The notes under the pieces: generated by a model | The model's input: only the letters and a program-made list of their open reading frames with translations | Told to the model about the DNA's origin: nothing | Database searches by the model: none | DNA from: Brevibacterium marinum | GTDB lineage: Bacteria > Actinomycetota > Actinomycetes > Actinomycetales > Brevibacteriaceae | NCBI RefSeq assembly: GCF_011927955.1 | Contig: NZ_JAATJN010000001.1 | Span: 3,162,001 to 3,226,000, forward strand | Length of the DNA stretch: 64,000 bases | Direction of reading: 5' to 3' | Program-made: the position numbers and the translations under genes | In this document: piece after piece, positions 11,467-20,161 of the stretch | Layout: each line of letters starts with the position of its first letter | How positions within the stretch are numbered: position 1 is the stretch's first letter

Positions 11467-11524
11467 TCCGGCCGACACACCGATCTGATCTCAACTCTCA
11501 AGGTCAGATGCCGCAACATCTCAC

Positions 11525-11559
11525 TCATGCGCCCATCAGCGACTATGATGGGCGCATGA
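11525..11559. promoter_or_regulatory. 14-bp perfect inverted repeat over the lapA-like start
   Basis: Arms TCATGCGCCCATCA (11525-11538) and TGATGGGCGCATGA (11546-11559) are exact reverse complements with a 7-base loop. The second arm contains the probable start codon ATG 11556-11558. No U-tract follows, so it is a poor intrinsic terminator for icd; it could be an RNA stem hiding the start codon or a protein operator. Confidence 0.6.
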
Positions 11560-12044
11560 CTACTCAAGACCCCCGGGACGAATCCCAATCGCCCGATGAG
11601 CTGCTGGCCGAGACGCAGTCCCTGCTCGGCGACGATGATTCGGCCACCGGGGACACCCGAGAAGTCGAACCGAGCCAGCAGGCCGATCCGAGTCAGGGAG
11701 TTGACCCGGCGCAGCAGGCCGACCCGGCTCAGCGTCAGGAACCGACGCCTGCCGGCAAGGACTCCGAGCTGTCACAGATCAAGGGCGGTTCTGGGATGTC
11801 CGCCGGGATGTGGATCTCTCTCATCCTCGGCGCCGTGATCGTCGTCCTCCTGCTCATCTTCATTCTGCAGAACAACGTCCCCGCCGACTTCCAGTACTTC
11901 GGCTGGCAGTTCCAGCTGCCTTTGGGCGTTGCCATGCTCTTCGCCGCGATCGGCGGCATCTTCATCGCCGGCATCATCGGATCCGTGCGCATCTTCGTGC
12001 TCAGCCGCCGACTCAAGAAGATCAAGAAGGCTCTGGGTCGCTGA
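11556..12044 (+). CDS. LapA-like (DUF1049) membrane protein
   Basis: A 162-residue protein: an acidic, Gln/Pro-rich disordered N-terminus (to about 85; repeats of QQADPSQ/AQQADPAQ), then two hydrophobic segments (about 93-115 and 125-150) with the LILQNNVPADFQYFGW signature of the lipopolysaccharide-assembly-A/DUF1049 family. The C-terminus is basic. Its role in Gram-positives is unknown. ATG 11556 was chosen because the residues upstream look non-conserved; ATG 11508, with AAGG nearby, would add 16 residues. A perfect inverted repeat covers the 11556 start. The next gene begins 3 bases after the stop. Confidence 0.75.
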   Translation: MTTQDPRDESQSPDELLAETQSLLGDDDSATGDTREVEPSQQADPSQGVDPAQQADPAQRQEPTPAGKDSELSQIKGGSGMSAGMWISLILGAVIVVLLLIFILQNNVPADFQYFGWQFQLPLGVAMLFAAIGGIFIAGIIGSVRIFVLSRRLKKIKKALGR

Positions 12045-12047
12045 TAC

Positions 12048-12692
12048 ATGCAGTCCCACACCGGCTTCACACGTCTGCCCACTCAGCTCGATTCCACCAT
12101 CGTCCTCGCCGACACCGATGCCGAGGCCGAATGGGCGCGCATCGACTTCTCCTCGCTGACGAAGCAGGAGATGAACTATGCCACGGAATTCGACCCCGAT
12201 GCCGCAGCCACCTGGGCTGCGGGCCGCGTCATCCTCCGTCACGTCCTCGGCACGCACCTGGACCGCGAGCCGGACGACATCGAGATCCGCCTCGACTCGG
12301 CAGGCAAGCCGCGGGTCGACGAATGCGAATTCTCCGTCACCCGGGCCCGGCGCCTGGTCCTCGTGGCCGTCGCCGACGATCCGATCGGAGTCGATCTCGA
12401 AGCGGTGCCCGAACACGCCGTCGCTGCCGAGGCGATGTCGCTGCTGCACCCGAAGGAGCGGTCCGAACTCGAACAGGGCCCACAGTCCGATTTGGCCACC
12501 GACTTCGTGCGTGTCTGGGCGCGGAAGGAAGCCTTCCTCAAGGCCCTGAGCACCGGCTTGGCCCGCGACCCCGGTATGGACTACATCGGCACAGGAGCTT
12601 CTCCCGATTCTCCGCATCCGGATATCGAGATCTTCGACCTGGAGTCGGGGCTGCCGGAGGGCTACCACGCTGCCATTGCGTTCAACCGGTGA
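12048..12692 (+). CDS. 4'-phosphopantetheinyl transferase superfamily protein
   Basis: A 214-residue Sfp-like protein, expected to move phosphopantetheine from CoA to a carrier protein. Magnesium-binding motif GVDLE (Asp116, Glu118) and the WARKEAFLKA helix are clear, as is the RVILRHVLG region. Odd point: the usual Ser-His pair before the metal motif reads SVTRA at 96-100, with Arg where the CoA-contacting His normally is. This could mean altered or reduced activity. It lies 3 bases downstream of the LapA-like gene and converges with the next gene. Confidence 0.8.
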   Translation: MQSHTGFTRLPTQLDSTIVLADTDAEAEWARIDFSSLTKQEMNYATEFDPDAAATWAAGRVILRHVLGTHLDREPDDIEIRLDSAGKPRVDECEFSVTRARRLVLVAVADDPIGVDLEAVPEHAVAAEAMSLLHPKERSELEQGPQSDLATDFVRVWARKEAFLKALSTGLARDPGMDYIGTGASPDSPHPDIEIFDLESGLPEGYHAAIAFNR

Positions 12693-12702
12693 ACGTCGGC
12701 CT

Positions 12703-13110
12703 TCAGTCTCTCGTTGCTGAAGCCCCGTCAGAATGCTCGTCCTCGGCGAAGTCGGGACCGTTCGCGCCGGTGGTGAATATCACGGCGATGCCCAGCGAAC
12801 CGAGTCCCGTGAAGCCGAACCAGATATAGCCTGCTGCCGGACTGCCGACGAGGGCGACGATCACGGCCGCGATCGTTGAGACCACCCACAGCGAGTCGAA
12901 GATCGCCAGGTACTTCACGTAGCTCTTCTGCCCTTTGCGGGCACCGTAGGAGATCTCCGTGGCGCCGCTGAGGAAAAGCAGGACGATGGCAGCGATCGCC
13001 AACCACCTGGGCGCGAGCAGGAATGATTCGGCTGCGGGAAGAAAGATGCAGAGTGCGACCGCGACGAGCATTTTGACGACGCCGTCGGCGACGAACCCGA
13101 ATTTCATCAT
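12703..13110 (-). CDS. Small four-helix membrane protein, function unknown
   Basis: A 135-residue protein with about four hydrophobic segments (roughly 8-30, 35-52, 66-88, 92-112) and a short acidic C-terminal tail. The segment YGARKGQKSYVKYLAIFDS links helices 2 and 3. This layout is common in uncharacterised actinobacterial proteins; I do not recognise a named family. Start is ATG ATG at 13110/13107. It converges with the phosphopantetheinyl transferase gene and lies 31 bases from the pdxR stop. Confidence 0.7.
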   Translation of the reverse strand: MMKFGFVADGVVKMLVAVALCIFLPAAESFLLAPRWLAIAAIVLLFLSGATEISYGARKGQKSYVKYLAIFDSLWVVSTIAAVIVALVGSPAAGYIWFGFTGLGSLGIAVIFTTGANGPDFAEDEHSDGASATRD

Positions 13111-13141
13111 GCCCCGATCCTACTCAATCGACCCTGTCCGA

Positions 13142-14572
13142 TCACCTCCGGTCAGTCTTGCCCAACAGGGACTGCACGGTCTCCAACGCCTCATGCAGCA
13201 CAGCGGCTTCGACGTTCGAGTGCGCGATGACGATGCCGTGTCTGACATCGCTGTCGGCACTCCAGCCCGCTGCCAAGGAGGCCACGAGGATCCCCCGGTC
13301 AGCCAGGTCGGCGCGCAGTCGGGCGGCGGTGGATTCGGTCGTTTCGATGACGAGGGTCCGACCTTCATGGGCGAGCCCGGGAATCTCGCCCGCATCGGCA
13401 ACGACCGCCTCGGCGGCTCTGAGTCTGCGCCGTCCGCGCGAGATTCTGCGACGCAGCCCTCCTGAGTTGAGATAGGACGCGATGGCTGTCTGCATGACCG
13501 GGGAGAACGCCGGACCCAGGGCCGTGCGCATTGTGCCCAACCGCTGGCCGAGGTCCCCGTGGGCGATGATGTACCCGGTCGATACAGCGGAGGTCAACAG
13601 CGTCGAGAAGGTGCCGATGTGGACCACCTGTGCCGGGGCATTCGTCGAGACCGCGAGGTCGTAGAGGGTGGGCACCACCGTGCGAGCATAACGGGCCTCA
13701 CTGTCGTAATCGTCCTCGATGACGACGACGCCCTCGGTCTGTGCCCATTCCAGGAGCTTCACCCGCCGGTCGATGGGCATGGTCGTCCCGTGCGGGAACT
13801 GATGGTTGGGGGTGACGACGACGGCGCCGAGGCGGTCAGAGATGACATCGGGCAGGTGCGTCGTGTCGATGGGGATGAGTTCACGGTCGGACATGGCTTG
13901 GCGCAGTCCCGGAAACCCCGGGTTCTCGACGCCGATCGCACCTTCGACACCCGCTGCCAGAAGCAGACGCAGCCCATCACGGGACCCGCTGGTGAGGATG
14001 ATGTCGTCGGGGTCGACGCTCATTCCCCGCGTCAATCGCAGGTGATCGGCGATAGCCCATCTGGACTGCGGCTGGCCCAGAGGATCGATCGGACCGGGGT
14101 CGATGTCGAGGGAGTCGCGCCACGCTCTGCGGAAGGCGGGCTCCCGCAGAGGGTTGTCGCCGCCGAATCCGGGACGCAGATCGACGAAGCTGCGCAGCCT
14201 GCGCCGTGGAGCCTGCGGTGGGCGCATGCCTGGATTCCGTGTGCGAGGTGTGCTCGGCAGGTCAGGGTTCACCCGGGTGGCCGAGCGTTCAACGGTGATG
14301 AGGAAGCCCTCGACGACGAGCTGGGCGTATGCGGTTTCGATGGTCCCGCGCGATACCTGCAGATGAGCGGCCAGACGTCTGCTGGCGGGCACCGGTTCGC
14401 CGGGACGAATCGCCCCGGCGGCGATGAGTCGTCTGATCTCTGCCACCAATTGATCGGGCAACGGAGTCGACACGTCTCGGTCGATGCCGATGGGCAGCGC
14501 GATCCCGTCTGCCCGCGGCAGGGTCGTTCCCGCCATAGCCGCGGGTTCGTCTGCGGACTGTGCTGATGACAT
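13142..14572 (-). CDS. pdxR: MocR-family (GntR/aminotransferase) regulator PdxR
   Basis: A 476-residue fusion of an N-terminal GntR winged helix (about 30-100; QLVAEIRRLIAAGAIRPGEPVP and SRGTIETAYAQL) with a fold-type-I aminotransferase-like domain that senses PLP. The PLP-contact region GSRDGLRLLLAAG and the acidic EDDYDSEARY motif are present. It is divergent from pdxST, the standard arrangement for PdxR, which activates pdxST when PLP is low. ATG 14572 is preferred; a TTG at 14593 would add 7 residues and lies inside the probable operator. Confidence 0.92.
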   Translation of the reverse strand: MSSAQSADEPAAMAGTTLPRADGIALPIGIDRDVSTPLPDQLVAEIRRLIAAGAIRPGEPVPASRRLAAHLQVSRGTIETAYAQLVVEGFLITVERSATRVNPDLPSTPRTRNPGMRPPQAPRRRLRSFVDLRPGFGGDNPLREPAFRRAWRDSLDIDPGPIDPLGQPQSRWAIADHLRLTRGMSVDPDDIILTSGSRDGLRLLLAAGVEGAIGVENPGFPGLRQAMSDRELIPIDTTHLPDVISDRLGAVVVTPNHQFPHGTTMPIDRRVKLLEWAQTEGVVVIEDDYDSEARYARTVVPTLYDLAVSTNAPAQVVHIGTFSTLLTSAVSTGYIIAHGDLGQRLGTMRTALGPAFSPVMQTAIASYLNSGGLRRRISRGRRRLRAAEAVVADAGEIPGLAHEGRTLVIETTESTAARLRADLADRGILVASLAAGWSADSDVRHGIVIAHSNVEAAVLHEALETVQSLLGKTDRR

Positions 14573-14584
14573 GCCTCGATCATA

Positions 14585-14622
14585 CTGGCCCAAAACTTTT
14601 CACTTTTTCTGGCCCTGAACTT
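14585..14622. promoter_or_regulatory. Candidate PdxR operator (direct repeat)
   Basis: Two 14-bp copies, CTGGCCCAAAACTT (14585-14598) and CTGGCCCTGAACTT (14609-14622), match at 12 of 14 positions and are 24 bp apart. They lie in the pdxR-pdxS divergent gap. MocR regulators are known to bind direct repeats of this kind, so this is the likely PdxR site. Confidence 0.6.
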
Positions 14623-14716
14623 GAGCCACATATCGTTCTAGTCTTGGGGTGAACGGCCGTTCTCACCGATCAACTCGCCCACACCATCGGGCTCACCACG
14701 AACGGAAAGCACGACA

Positions 14717-15598
14717 ATGACACAGACACAGACCCTGCTCAACACCGGCCTGGCGCAGATGCTCAAGGGCGGCGTCATCATGGACGTCGTCAACGAGGAG
14801 CAGGCACGCATCGCCGAAGCGTCCGGCGCCTCGGCGGTCATGGCGCTCGAACGCGTCCCCGCCGACATCCGCGCCCAGGGCGGCGTCGCTCGCATGAGCG
14901 ACCCGGACCTCATCGACGGCATCACCTCTGCCGTGTCGATCCCGGTCATGGCCAAGGCCCGGATCGGGCACTTCGTCGAGGCACAGATCCTCGAGACCCT
15001 CGGCGTCGACTACATCGACGAATCCGAGGTCCTCTCCCCCGCCGACTACGTCAACCACATCGACAAGTCCGTCTTCAAGGTCCCGTTCGTCTGCGGTGCG
15101 ACCAACCTCGGCGAGGCTCTGCGCCGCATCACAGAGGGCGCGTCGATGATCCGCTCGAAAGGTGAGGCCGGCACCGGTGACGTGTCCGAGGCGATGCGGC
15201 ACCTGCGGACGATCAACTCCGAGATCAGGGCGCTGGGCGCCAAGAGCGAGGACGAGCTCTACGTCGCGGCCAAGGAGCACGCCGCTCCGTACCACCTGAT
15301 CAAGCAGGTCGCCGGCCTGGGCCGCCTGCCCGTCGTGACCTTCGTCGCCGGTGGCATCGCCTCCCCCGCCGACGCCGCCATGATGATGCAGCTGGGCGCC
15401 GACGGAGTCTTCGTCGGCTCGGGCATCTTCAAATCCGGCAATCCCGAATCCCGCGCCACCGCCATCGTCGAGGCGACCACCCACTTCGACGATCCGGCCG
15501 CCGTTGCGAAGGCCTCCCGTGGACTCGGCGACGCGATGGTCGGCATCAACGTCGCCGATGTTCCCGCACCCCACCGCCTGGCGGAGCGCGGCTGGTGA
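14717..15598 (+). CDS. pdxS: Pyridoxal 5'-phosphate synthase, lyase subunit PdxS
   Basis: Synthase subunit of the ribose-5-phosphate-dependent PLP pathway; with PdxT it makes PLP from ribose 5-phosphate, glyceraldehyde 3-phosphate and glutamine-derived ammonia. 293 residues, full length for the family. The catalytic lysines correspond to Lys80 ([10 protein letters not shown]) and Lys148 ([10 protein letters not shown]); the phosphate loops and [27 protein letters not shown] region are intact. It overlaps pdxT by 4 bases (GTGA). Confidence 0.98.
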   Translation: MTQTQTLLNTGLAQMLKGGVIMDVVNEEQARIAEASGASAVMALERVPADIRAQGGVARMSDPDLIDGITSAVSIPVMAKARIGHFVEAQILETLGVDYIDESEVLSPADYVNHIDKSVFKVPFVCGATNLGEALRRITEGASMIRSKGEAGTGDVSEAMRHLRTINSEIRALGAKSEDELYVAAKEHAAPYHLIKQVAGLGRLPVVTFVAGGIASPADAAMMMQLGADGVFVGSGIFKSGNPESRATAIVEATTHFDDPAAVAKASRGLGDAMVGINVADVPAPHRLAERGW

Positions 15599-16260
15599 TC
15601 GTCGGAGTCCTCGGTCTTCAGGGAGCATTTCGGGAGCATCTCACCGTGCTCGGCTCACTGGGGTTGGCCTCCCGAACGGTCACTCGGCCGGAACACCTCG
15701 ACGGTCTCGACTCGATCATCCTGCCCGGCGGCGAATCGTCTGCCATGGTGCGCATCGCCGCCGGCACCGGGCTCTTCCCCGCCCTTCGCGCACGGATCCA
15801 TACGGGTCTGCCGGTCTTCGGCACCTGCGCGGGCCTCATCCTCCTCGCCGATCGGCTCACGGATGATTCGCTCGAAGGTTTCGACCGCCTCGGCGGACTC
15901 GACGTCACGGTCTCCCGGAATGCCTACGGTCGACAGCGGGAGTCGTTCTGTGCCCCCGTGGCGATGACCGGAGACGACGCGGACTTCCCGGCGACCTTCA
16001 TTCGCGCTCCACAGATCGTGGGACTCGGTGAGGGCGTGGAAGTGCTCGGCACCCACGCCGGGACACCTGTGTTGGTGCGGCAGGGCACCGTCTGGGGTGC
16101 AAGCTTCCACCCCGAGCTCGGAACCGACGCCAGGGTCCACGAAGGATTCCTTCACAGTCTCGGGGCGAGCGTGCAACGAGGAATCGTCGCTAGTCGGGCC
16201 CCAAGACGAGGAGCATCTGACTTCCGGCGCGCAGCTCCAGCTGCCGACAGTCACCGATGA
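15595..16260 (+). CDS. pdxT: Pyridoxal 5'-phosphate synthase, glutaminase subunit PdxT
   Basis: Class-I glutamine amidotransferase that feeds ammonia to PdxS. The catalytic triad is visible: Cys78 (FGTCAG), His172 and Glu174 (FHPEL), plus the PGGESSA oxyanion-region motif. GTG start overlaps the pdxS stop. At 221 residues it is about 20 longer than usual: a basic tail (about 195-221) extends past the fold and lies antisense to the conserved 3' part of the frameshifted kinase gene. The tail is probably not functional in catalysis. Confidence 0.96.
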   Translation: MIVGVLGLQGAFREHLTVLGSLGLASRTVTRPEHLDGLDSIILPGGESSAMVRIAAGTGLFPALRARIHTGLPVFGTCAGLILLADRLTDDSLEGFDRLGGLDVTVSRNAYGRQRESFCAPVAMTGDDADFPATFIRAPQIVGLGEGVEVLGTHAGTPVLVRQGTVWGASFHPELGTDARVHEGFLHSLGASVQRGIVASRAPRRGASDFRRAAPAADSHR

Positions 16261-17132
16261 GGTCACCGTCGAGCTGGACCGGAGCGGGTTCGTCGACACT
16301 GATGCGGGCTTCGGTCCCTCGCCAGTAGCACATCGACCGGTTGGCTCTTGGACGTCGGTTCACGCAGTCCCACCCAGTCCGTGCCCACTCGCCGAGGCGG
16401 TCCCCGGGTCTCGTCGTGGTCAGGGTGACGGCGAGGAACTCGAACTCTCCGGCGGCCGCCTCGGCGTGGGGGGAAGACCGGGATCGGGCCGGCGGGTTTG
16501 GCCGTCTTCGATGCCATCACCGACCACACCTGACTGATTGCTGTGGGGACCGTCGTCGCACCCCCATCTTCCACCTTCGCGTTGATGAGTGGGGAGAACA
16601 GTGCACGAGCAGCACCGCAGACATACCCGAGGAGTTCGGCTCCCATTAATCCCGGCAGACCGGTGCGCCCTGCGACGGCTCTCGCGTCTCCACCGATCCC
16701 GGCCAGAGACAGGAAGTGTTCGCGTCGGAAACCGTCGGCGGTGAGGCAGTCGGCTGTGTTGACGGGAACTGCGCACATACGCGCGGGGCGGGATCTCAGG
16801 TGCGACTCGACCAGGCGGAGAGCGTGCTCGGCCGACCGGATTCCGATGTGCCGGGACAGGACGTTCGCGGTGCCGGTCGGAATGATGAGCACCGGCACCG
16901 CTGCGGCTGACAGAACCGGGGCGATCGAACGCAGCGTGCCGTCTCCGCCGAGCACGATGATGAGGTCCGCGGCCCAGTCGAGGAGTTCGTTCGTCTGTTG
17001 GGCACCCGGCCACCCTCGAGTCGTCGTGGCGCTGCGATAGCGAATCTTCTCCCGCCTGAGGACCTCGACGAGATGGGCATAGGCGTATGTGGTTCGGGCG
17101 TGCCTGGGATTGACGATGATTCCGAGCCTCAT
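16190..17132 (-). pseudogene. Diacylglycerol-kinase-like lipid kinase, interrupted by a +1 frameshift
   Basis: N-terminal part from ATG 17132 is a DAGK_cat domain: VNPR at 8-10, the nucleotide loop GGDGT at 62-66, and PTGTANVLSRH. After about residue 216 the frame turns into a low-complexity Arg-rich sequence and stops at 16263. Dropping one base from the G6 run at 16478-16483 restores the family C-terminus (EFEFLAVTLT, then [18 protein letters not shown]) with a stop at 16190-16192, giving about 313 residues. Active members phosphorylate diacylglycerol or related lipids. Either a sequencing indel or a real, possibly slippage-prone, mutation. It follows the AlkZ-like gene by 7 bases. Confidence 0.8.
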
Positions 17133-17139
17133 CGCGGCC

Positions 17140-18222
17140 TCAGGCGAAGGCAGGATGGGAGGCGGCGACGGCCTCGGCGCGTTCGACGTCGACCGGCTCG
17201 CCGGCGAACGGCTCCACAGTCAGCAATGGACCTGTCTTCCTCGGTGAGCGCTTCCACGTCGCGCGTGCCCGTGAGCCGTCGATGAGGGTGTTCTTGAACA
17301 TGCCGTTGCCGCCGGGCACCACACGCTTCTCATGGGCCGGATCCAAGGTGGCACTGCGGTCCTTGTATCCGAGGATCATCTCATCGAATCCCGGCAGCAG
17401 CATGAGCGCACCGGCTCGTGCCTGTCCTTCGTGCAGGCGGTCCTCGAGGTCGGGGGCCTGAAAGTGCTCACGTCCGTCGATGCTGACCGCGATGATCTCC
17501 CCGGCGGACGCAGCCTCGGCGATGGCGGGGCGCACCTGTGTTTTAGGCAGTGCGGTCCAGCGTGCGGCGTCGTCGACCGTGACCGGACCGTGGCTGAGGA
17601 CGTAGCGTCGCATCCATTCGTGCAGACCGGTCTCGGCATCGTGCTCGACCGGTGACGGTATCCAGTCGGCGGTGAGAACGTATTTCATGTCGTCCTTGCT
17701 CTCGACCATCGGTCCTTGGACGATGATGTTCCGCAGCGCCAGGGTGGTGATGAGGTAGCGTTCGTGCCCGTATTCCTCGCCCGCGCGCAGAGGTTCGAAG
17801 GCATCGAGCAGTTCCTGACGCGTCAGCGGTCCGCGGTCGCGGATCGCGTCCTCGGCCAGTTCGGCGGCGGCGTCGACCATCGCATCGTCGATGCCGAAGA
17901 CTTCGCGACGTTTGGCCACGGATTTCAGGGTTCGCTGCCCGGTCAGGCTGAGTATCCATCCGAGGTCCTTGGCCGTGGTGAGGTGGATGGTGCCCCGTTG
18001 GGTCCAGGTTCTGACGATTTCACCGGAATCCATGGCGGCCCGGACAGCGGCAACTGAGGTCCCGGTGCGCAGCGCGATCGACACCAGTGCACCGCCGAGG
18101 GACTGCGCCTGCACACATCCGAGGTGTTCGACGACTGACTCAGCGGTGCCTATGGTCGAGTCCGGTGACGCGACGAGTCCTTGGGCAATCAATCGAGCAG
18201 CTGAGGCGTGGAGTGAGTCCAT
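17140..18222 (-). CDS. Winged-helix AlkZ/YcaQ-like DNA-repair family protein
   Basis: A 360-residue HTH_42-family protein. Conserved points: CVQAQ at 36-40 (a Gln-x-Gln motif as in AlkZ interstrand-crosslink glycosylases, rather than the Gln-x-Asp of YcaQ/AlkX), RTWTQRGTIHL, LSHGPVTVDD and LLPGFDEMILGYKDRS. By family knowledge it may remove bulky or crosslinked bases; related copies next to self-resistance clusters act this way, others are uncharacterised. Start ATG 18222 fits the family N-terminus; an in-frame ATG at 18264 would add 14 residues. The 18222 start sits in a perfect palindrome. Confidence 0.85.
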   Translation of the reverse strand: MDSLHASAARLIAQGLVASPDSTIGTAESVVEHLGCVQAQSLGGALVSIALRTGTSVAAVRAAMDSGEIVRTWTQRGTIHLTTAKDLGWILSLTGQRTLKSVAKRREVFGIDDAMVDAAAELAEDAIRDRGPLTRQELLDAFEPLRAGEEYGHERYLITTLALRNIIVQGPMVESKDDMKYVLTADWIPSPVEHDAETGLHEWMRRYVLSHGPVTVDDAARWTALPKTQVRPAIAEAASAGEIIAVSIDGREHFQAPDLEDRLHEGQARAGALMLLPGFDEMILGYKDRSATLDPAHEKRVVPGGNGMFKNTLIDGSRARATWKRSPRKTGPLLTVEPFAGEPVDVERAEAVAASHPAFA

Positions 18223-18230
18223 GGACTCAC
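18213..18230. promoter_or_regulatory. 18-bp perfect palindrome on the AlkZ-like start codon
   Basis: GTGAGTCCATGGACTCAC is self-complementary over its full length, and its centre is the ATG of the AlkZ-like gene. It could be an operator for a dimeric repressor or a chance result of coding constraints; no loop is present, so an RNA hairpin is unlikely. Confidence 0.4.
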
Positions 18231-18277
18231 GATAGTCCACAGGGCTGACACGGGAATGGCCCATCAGGCCGGCGTGC

Positions 18278-19582
18278 TCAGCCCAAAATGTCGATGAGCC
18301 CAGGGACGAGCACTCGCGGCAACTCACCTGTGCCGGCGAACCGCCCCCAGATTCTGCGCAGCTCGGGGCCGGCGATCGCGGTGGCCGCCCCGTAGTCGAG
18401 GAAGCTGTCGTGCCAGACGTCGCCCGGAAACAGCAGCGGAAGGTCCCCTGAGTGAGCCGCGTCGAAGAAGCTCCCGTCACCGCGAGAGACGATGAGCAGA
18501 CGCGTGCCCTGGCCACCTGCCATTCGGTGCCGGTCGTAGAACTCCTTCGATGCACGTGTATAGACCGCCGAGGTGATTCCGGAGATCAGCGATTCCAGCA
18601 TCGGAGAGGTCAGACGCCGACTATGAAGACGGCGGAAGGCCGGTACGAATCCGGCGAAGAAGGCGATCTCCCTTTCGGTGCGGGTCATGAGCACGTCGTA
18701 TCTGCGTGCGGCCCGCGACCACGCGTCGTCCGTCTCTGATTTCGCAGGCAGAGGGTAGTCGCCGTAGTGGACGCCGAAGCACATGCCCGCGTGCAGTCCT
18801 CCGACCAGTGCCGCTCTGTGGACCTCTTCCTGGGCCGCAAGGATCTCGTCGACGCTGGATTCGGGGTCGATCTTCTCGGCGACCTTCGCCATCGCCCAGT
18901 TCATCGGTTCGGTGCCACCGGCCAGTCCCAGTGGCGCAGATGCCAGGATCACGCGATGGAAGAGGTCATCGGTCGCCTCGGCGATCATGAGATGTGCACA
19001 GGCGTCGGCACCGGCACTCTGACCGGCGATCGTGACATTGCCCGGGTCTCCCCCGAACGCTGCGACATTGCGTTGGACCCACCGCAGGGCGGAGATCTGG
19101 TCGAGCAGCCCGAGGTTGGAGTGTTCGGAGCTGCCCGTGCCCAGGTAGCCCAAGACACCGAGACGGTACGTGACGGAGACGACGATGATGTTCTGCTCTT
19201 CGACGAGTGTGTGAGGATCGTAGATCTCCGCATCGCCGGCACCCGCGACGTATGCGCCGCCGTGGATCCACACGAGCACCGGCAGCGAGGAACTGTGATC
19301 GGCAGCCGAGAGCGGAGTCGTCACGCTCACACGCAGACAGTCTTCGCTGGTCGGCAGTCCACCGAGCTGGTCGAAGGTCATTCCTGCATTCGGGTCACGT
19401 CGGCGCTGCGGGTTTGCAGGCCCGGGTTCGTCGCCATCGATGAAATCTACGGGCGGCTCATCGACGGGATGGGCGAATCGCTGCGCACGGGCATAGCGGA
19501 TGCCGCGGGCACGGATCACATTGCCGTCGACATATGTTCTGACCCGACCGCACGGTGCATCGACATTCTGCCAGGCATTCAT
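18278..19582 (-). CDS. Type-B carboxylesterase
   Basis: A 434-residue carboxylesterase/lipase-family hydrolase. Visible: oxyanion-hole HGGAYVAG, EDCLRVSV, the nucleophile GQSAGA, the GGDPGNVTIAG lead-in, and a C-terminal histidine in DAAHSGDLP. No signal peptide, so cytosolic. Members of this length (shorter than the usual 490-550) occur in actinomycetes; the natural ester is unknown. Placed 10 bases after the phosphoribosyltransferase stop and 55 bases before the AlkZ-like start. Confidence 0.9.
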   Translation of the reverse strand: MNAWQNVDAPCGRVRTYVDGNVIRARGIRYARAQRFAHPVDEPPVDFIDGDEPGPANPQRRRDPNAGMTFDQLGGLPTSEDCLRVSVTTPLSAADHSSSLPVLVWIHGGAYVAGAGDAEIYDPHTLVEEQNIIVVSVTYRLGVLGYLGTGSSEHSNLGLLDQISALRWVQRNVAAFGGDPGNVTIAGQSAGADACAHLMIAEATDDLFHRVILASAPLGLAGGTEPMNWAMAKVAEKIDPESSVDEILAAQEEVHRAALVGGLHAGMCFGVHYGDYPLPAKSETDDAWSRAARRYDVLMTRTEREIAFFAGFVPAFRRLHSRRLTSPMLESLISGITSAVYTRASKEFYDRHRMAGGQGTRLLIVSRGDGSFFDAAHSGDLPLLFPGDVWHDSFLDYGAATAIAGPELRRIWGRFAGTGELPRVLVPGLIDILG

Positions 19583-19592
19583 CGGCAGTTGC

Positions 19593-20102
19593 CTATTTGG
19601 CAGCCTCGACCGGGGGTTCGGCGGACCAGGGGAAGACGATCCACTGATCCGTGCGCTTCCACACGAAGTCAGGGTCGATGATCGAAGCAGACTTCGCGTA
19701 GATCACAGCGGACTGCGCCTCGGCGCCGTGCTTCTTGAGCAGCTCGAGGACGAGGGCGAGGGTGCGGCCCGAGTCGGCGACGTCATCGACGACGAGGAGG
19801 TTCTTGCCCTTGATCGCGTCGATGTCGAGCATCGGGGCCAGGAGAATCGGGTCGGGCAGTGTCTCGTGGACGTCGGTGTAGAACTCGACGTTGATCGCGT
19901 CGGAGAGTTTGAGTCCGAGTGCGTAGGCGAGGGCCCCGGCCGGCAGCAGACCGCCGCGAGCGATGGCGATGACGATCTCAGGGTCATAATCGGAGTCGGC
20001 GATGGTCTGCGCCATCTCCCTGGCCGACGTGCCGAATGTGTCCCAGGTGAGGATCTCCTTGTCATCGAGGTCGCTCGAATCGGCGTGGTATGCCTGGCCC
20101 AT
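19593..20102 (-). CDS. Phosphoribosyltransferase (hypoxanthine/xanthine type)
   Basis: A 169-residue type-I PRTase. The PRPP-binding motif LLVVDDVADSGRTLALV and the IAIARGGLLPAGALAY loop are both present. Family members in actinomycetes act on hypoxanthine, guanine or xanthine; which base is used here cannot be told. Start ATG 20102 is preceded by AAAGGAGA, which rules out the longer upstream frame. It appears to be the first gene of a leftward run with the carboxylesterase, AlkZ-like and kinase-like genes. Confidence 0.9.
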   Translation of the reverse strand: MGQAYHADSSDLDDKEILTWDTFGTSAREMAQTIADSDYDPEIVIAIARGGLLPAGALAYALGLKLSDAINVEFYTDVHETLPDPILLAPMLDIDAIKGKNLLVVDDVADSGRTLALVLELLKKHGAEAQSAVIYAKSASIIDPDFVWKRTDQWIVFPWSAEPPVEAAK

Positions 20103-20161
20103 GAAGTCTCCTTTTGACTGCCCGTTGTTTACCCGAGCTTCAAGGATACGCGGTCGCCGAC

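Noticed and set aside
11772..12668. 298-codon minus-strand frame across the LapA-like and transferase genes
   Set aside because: It spans two clear plus-strand genes and their junction; no recognisable protein features.
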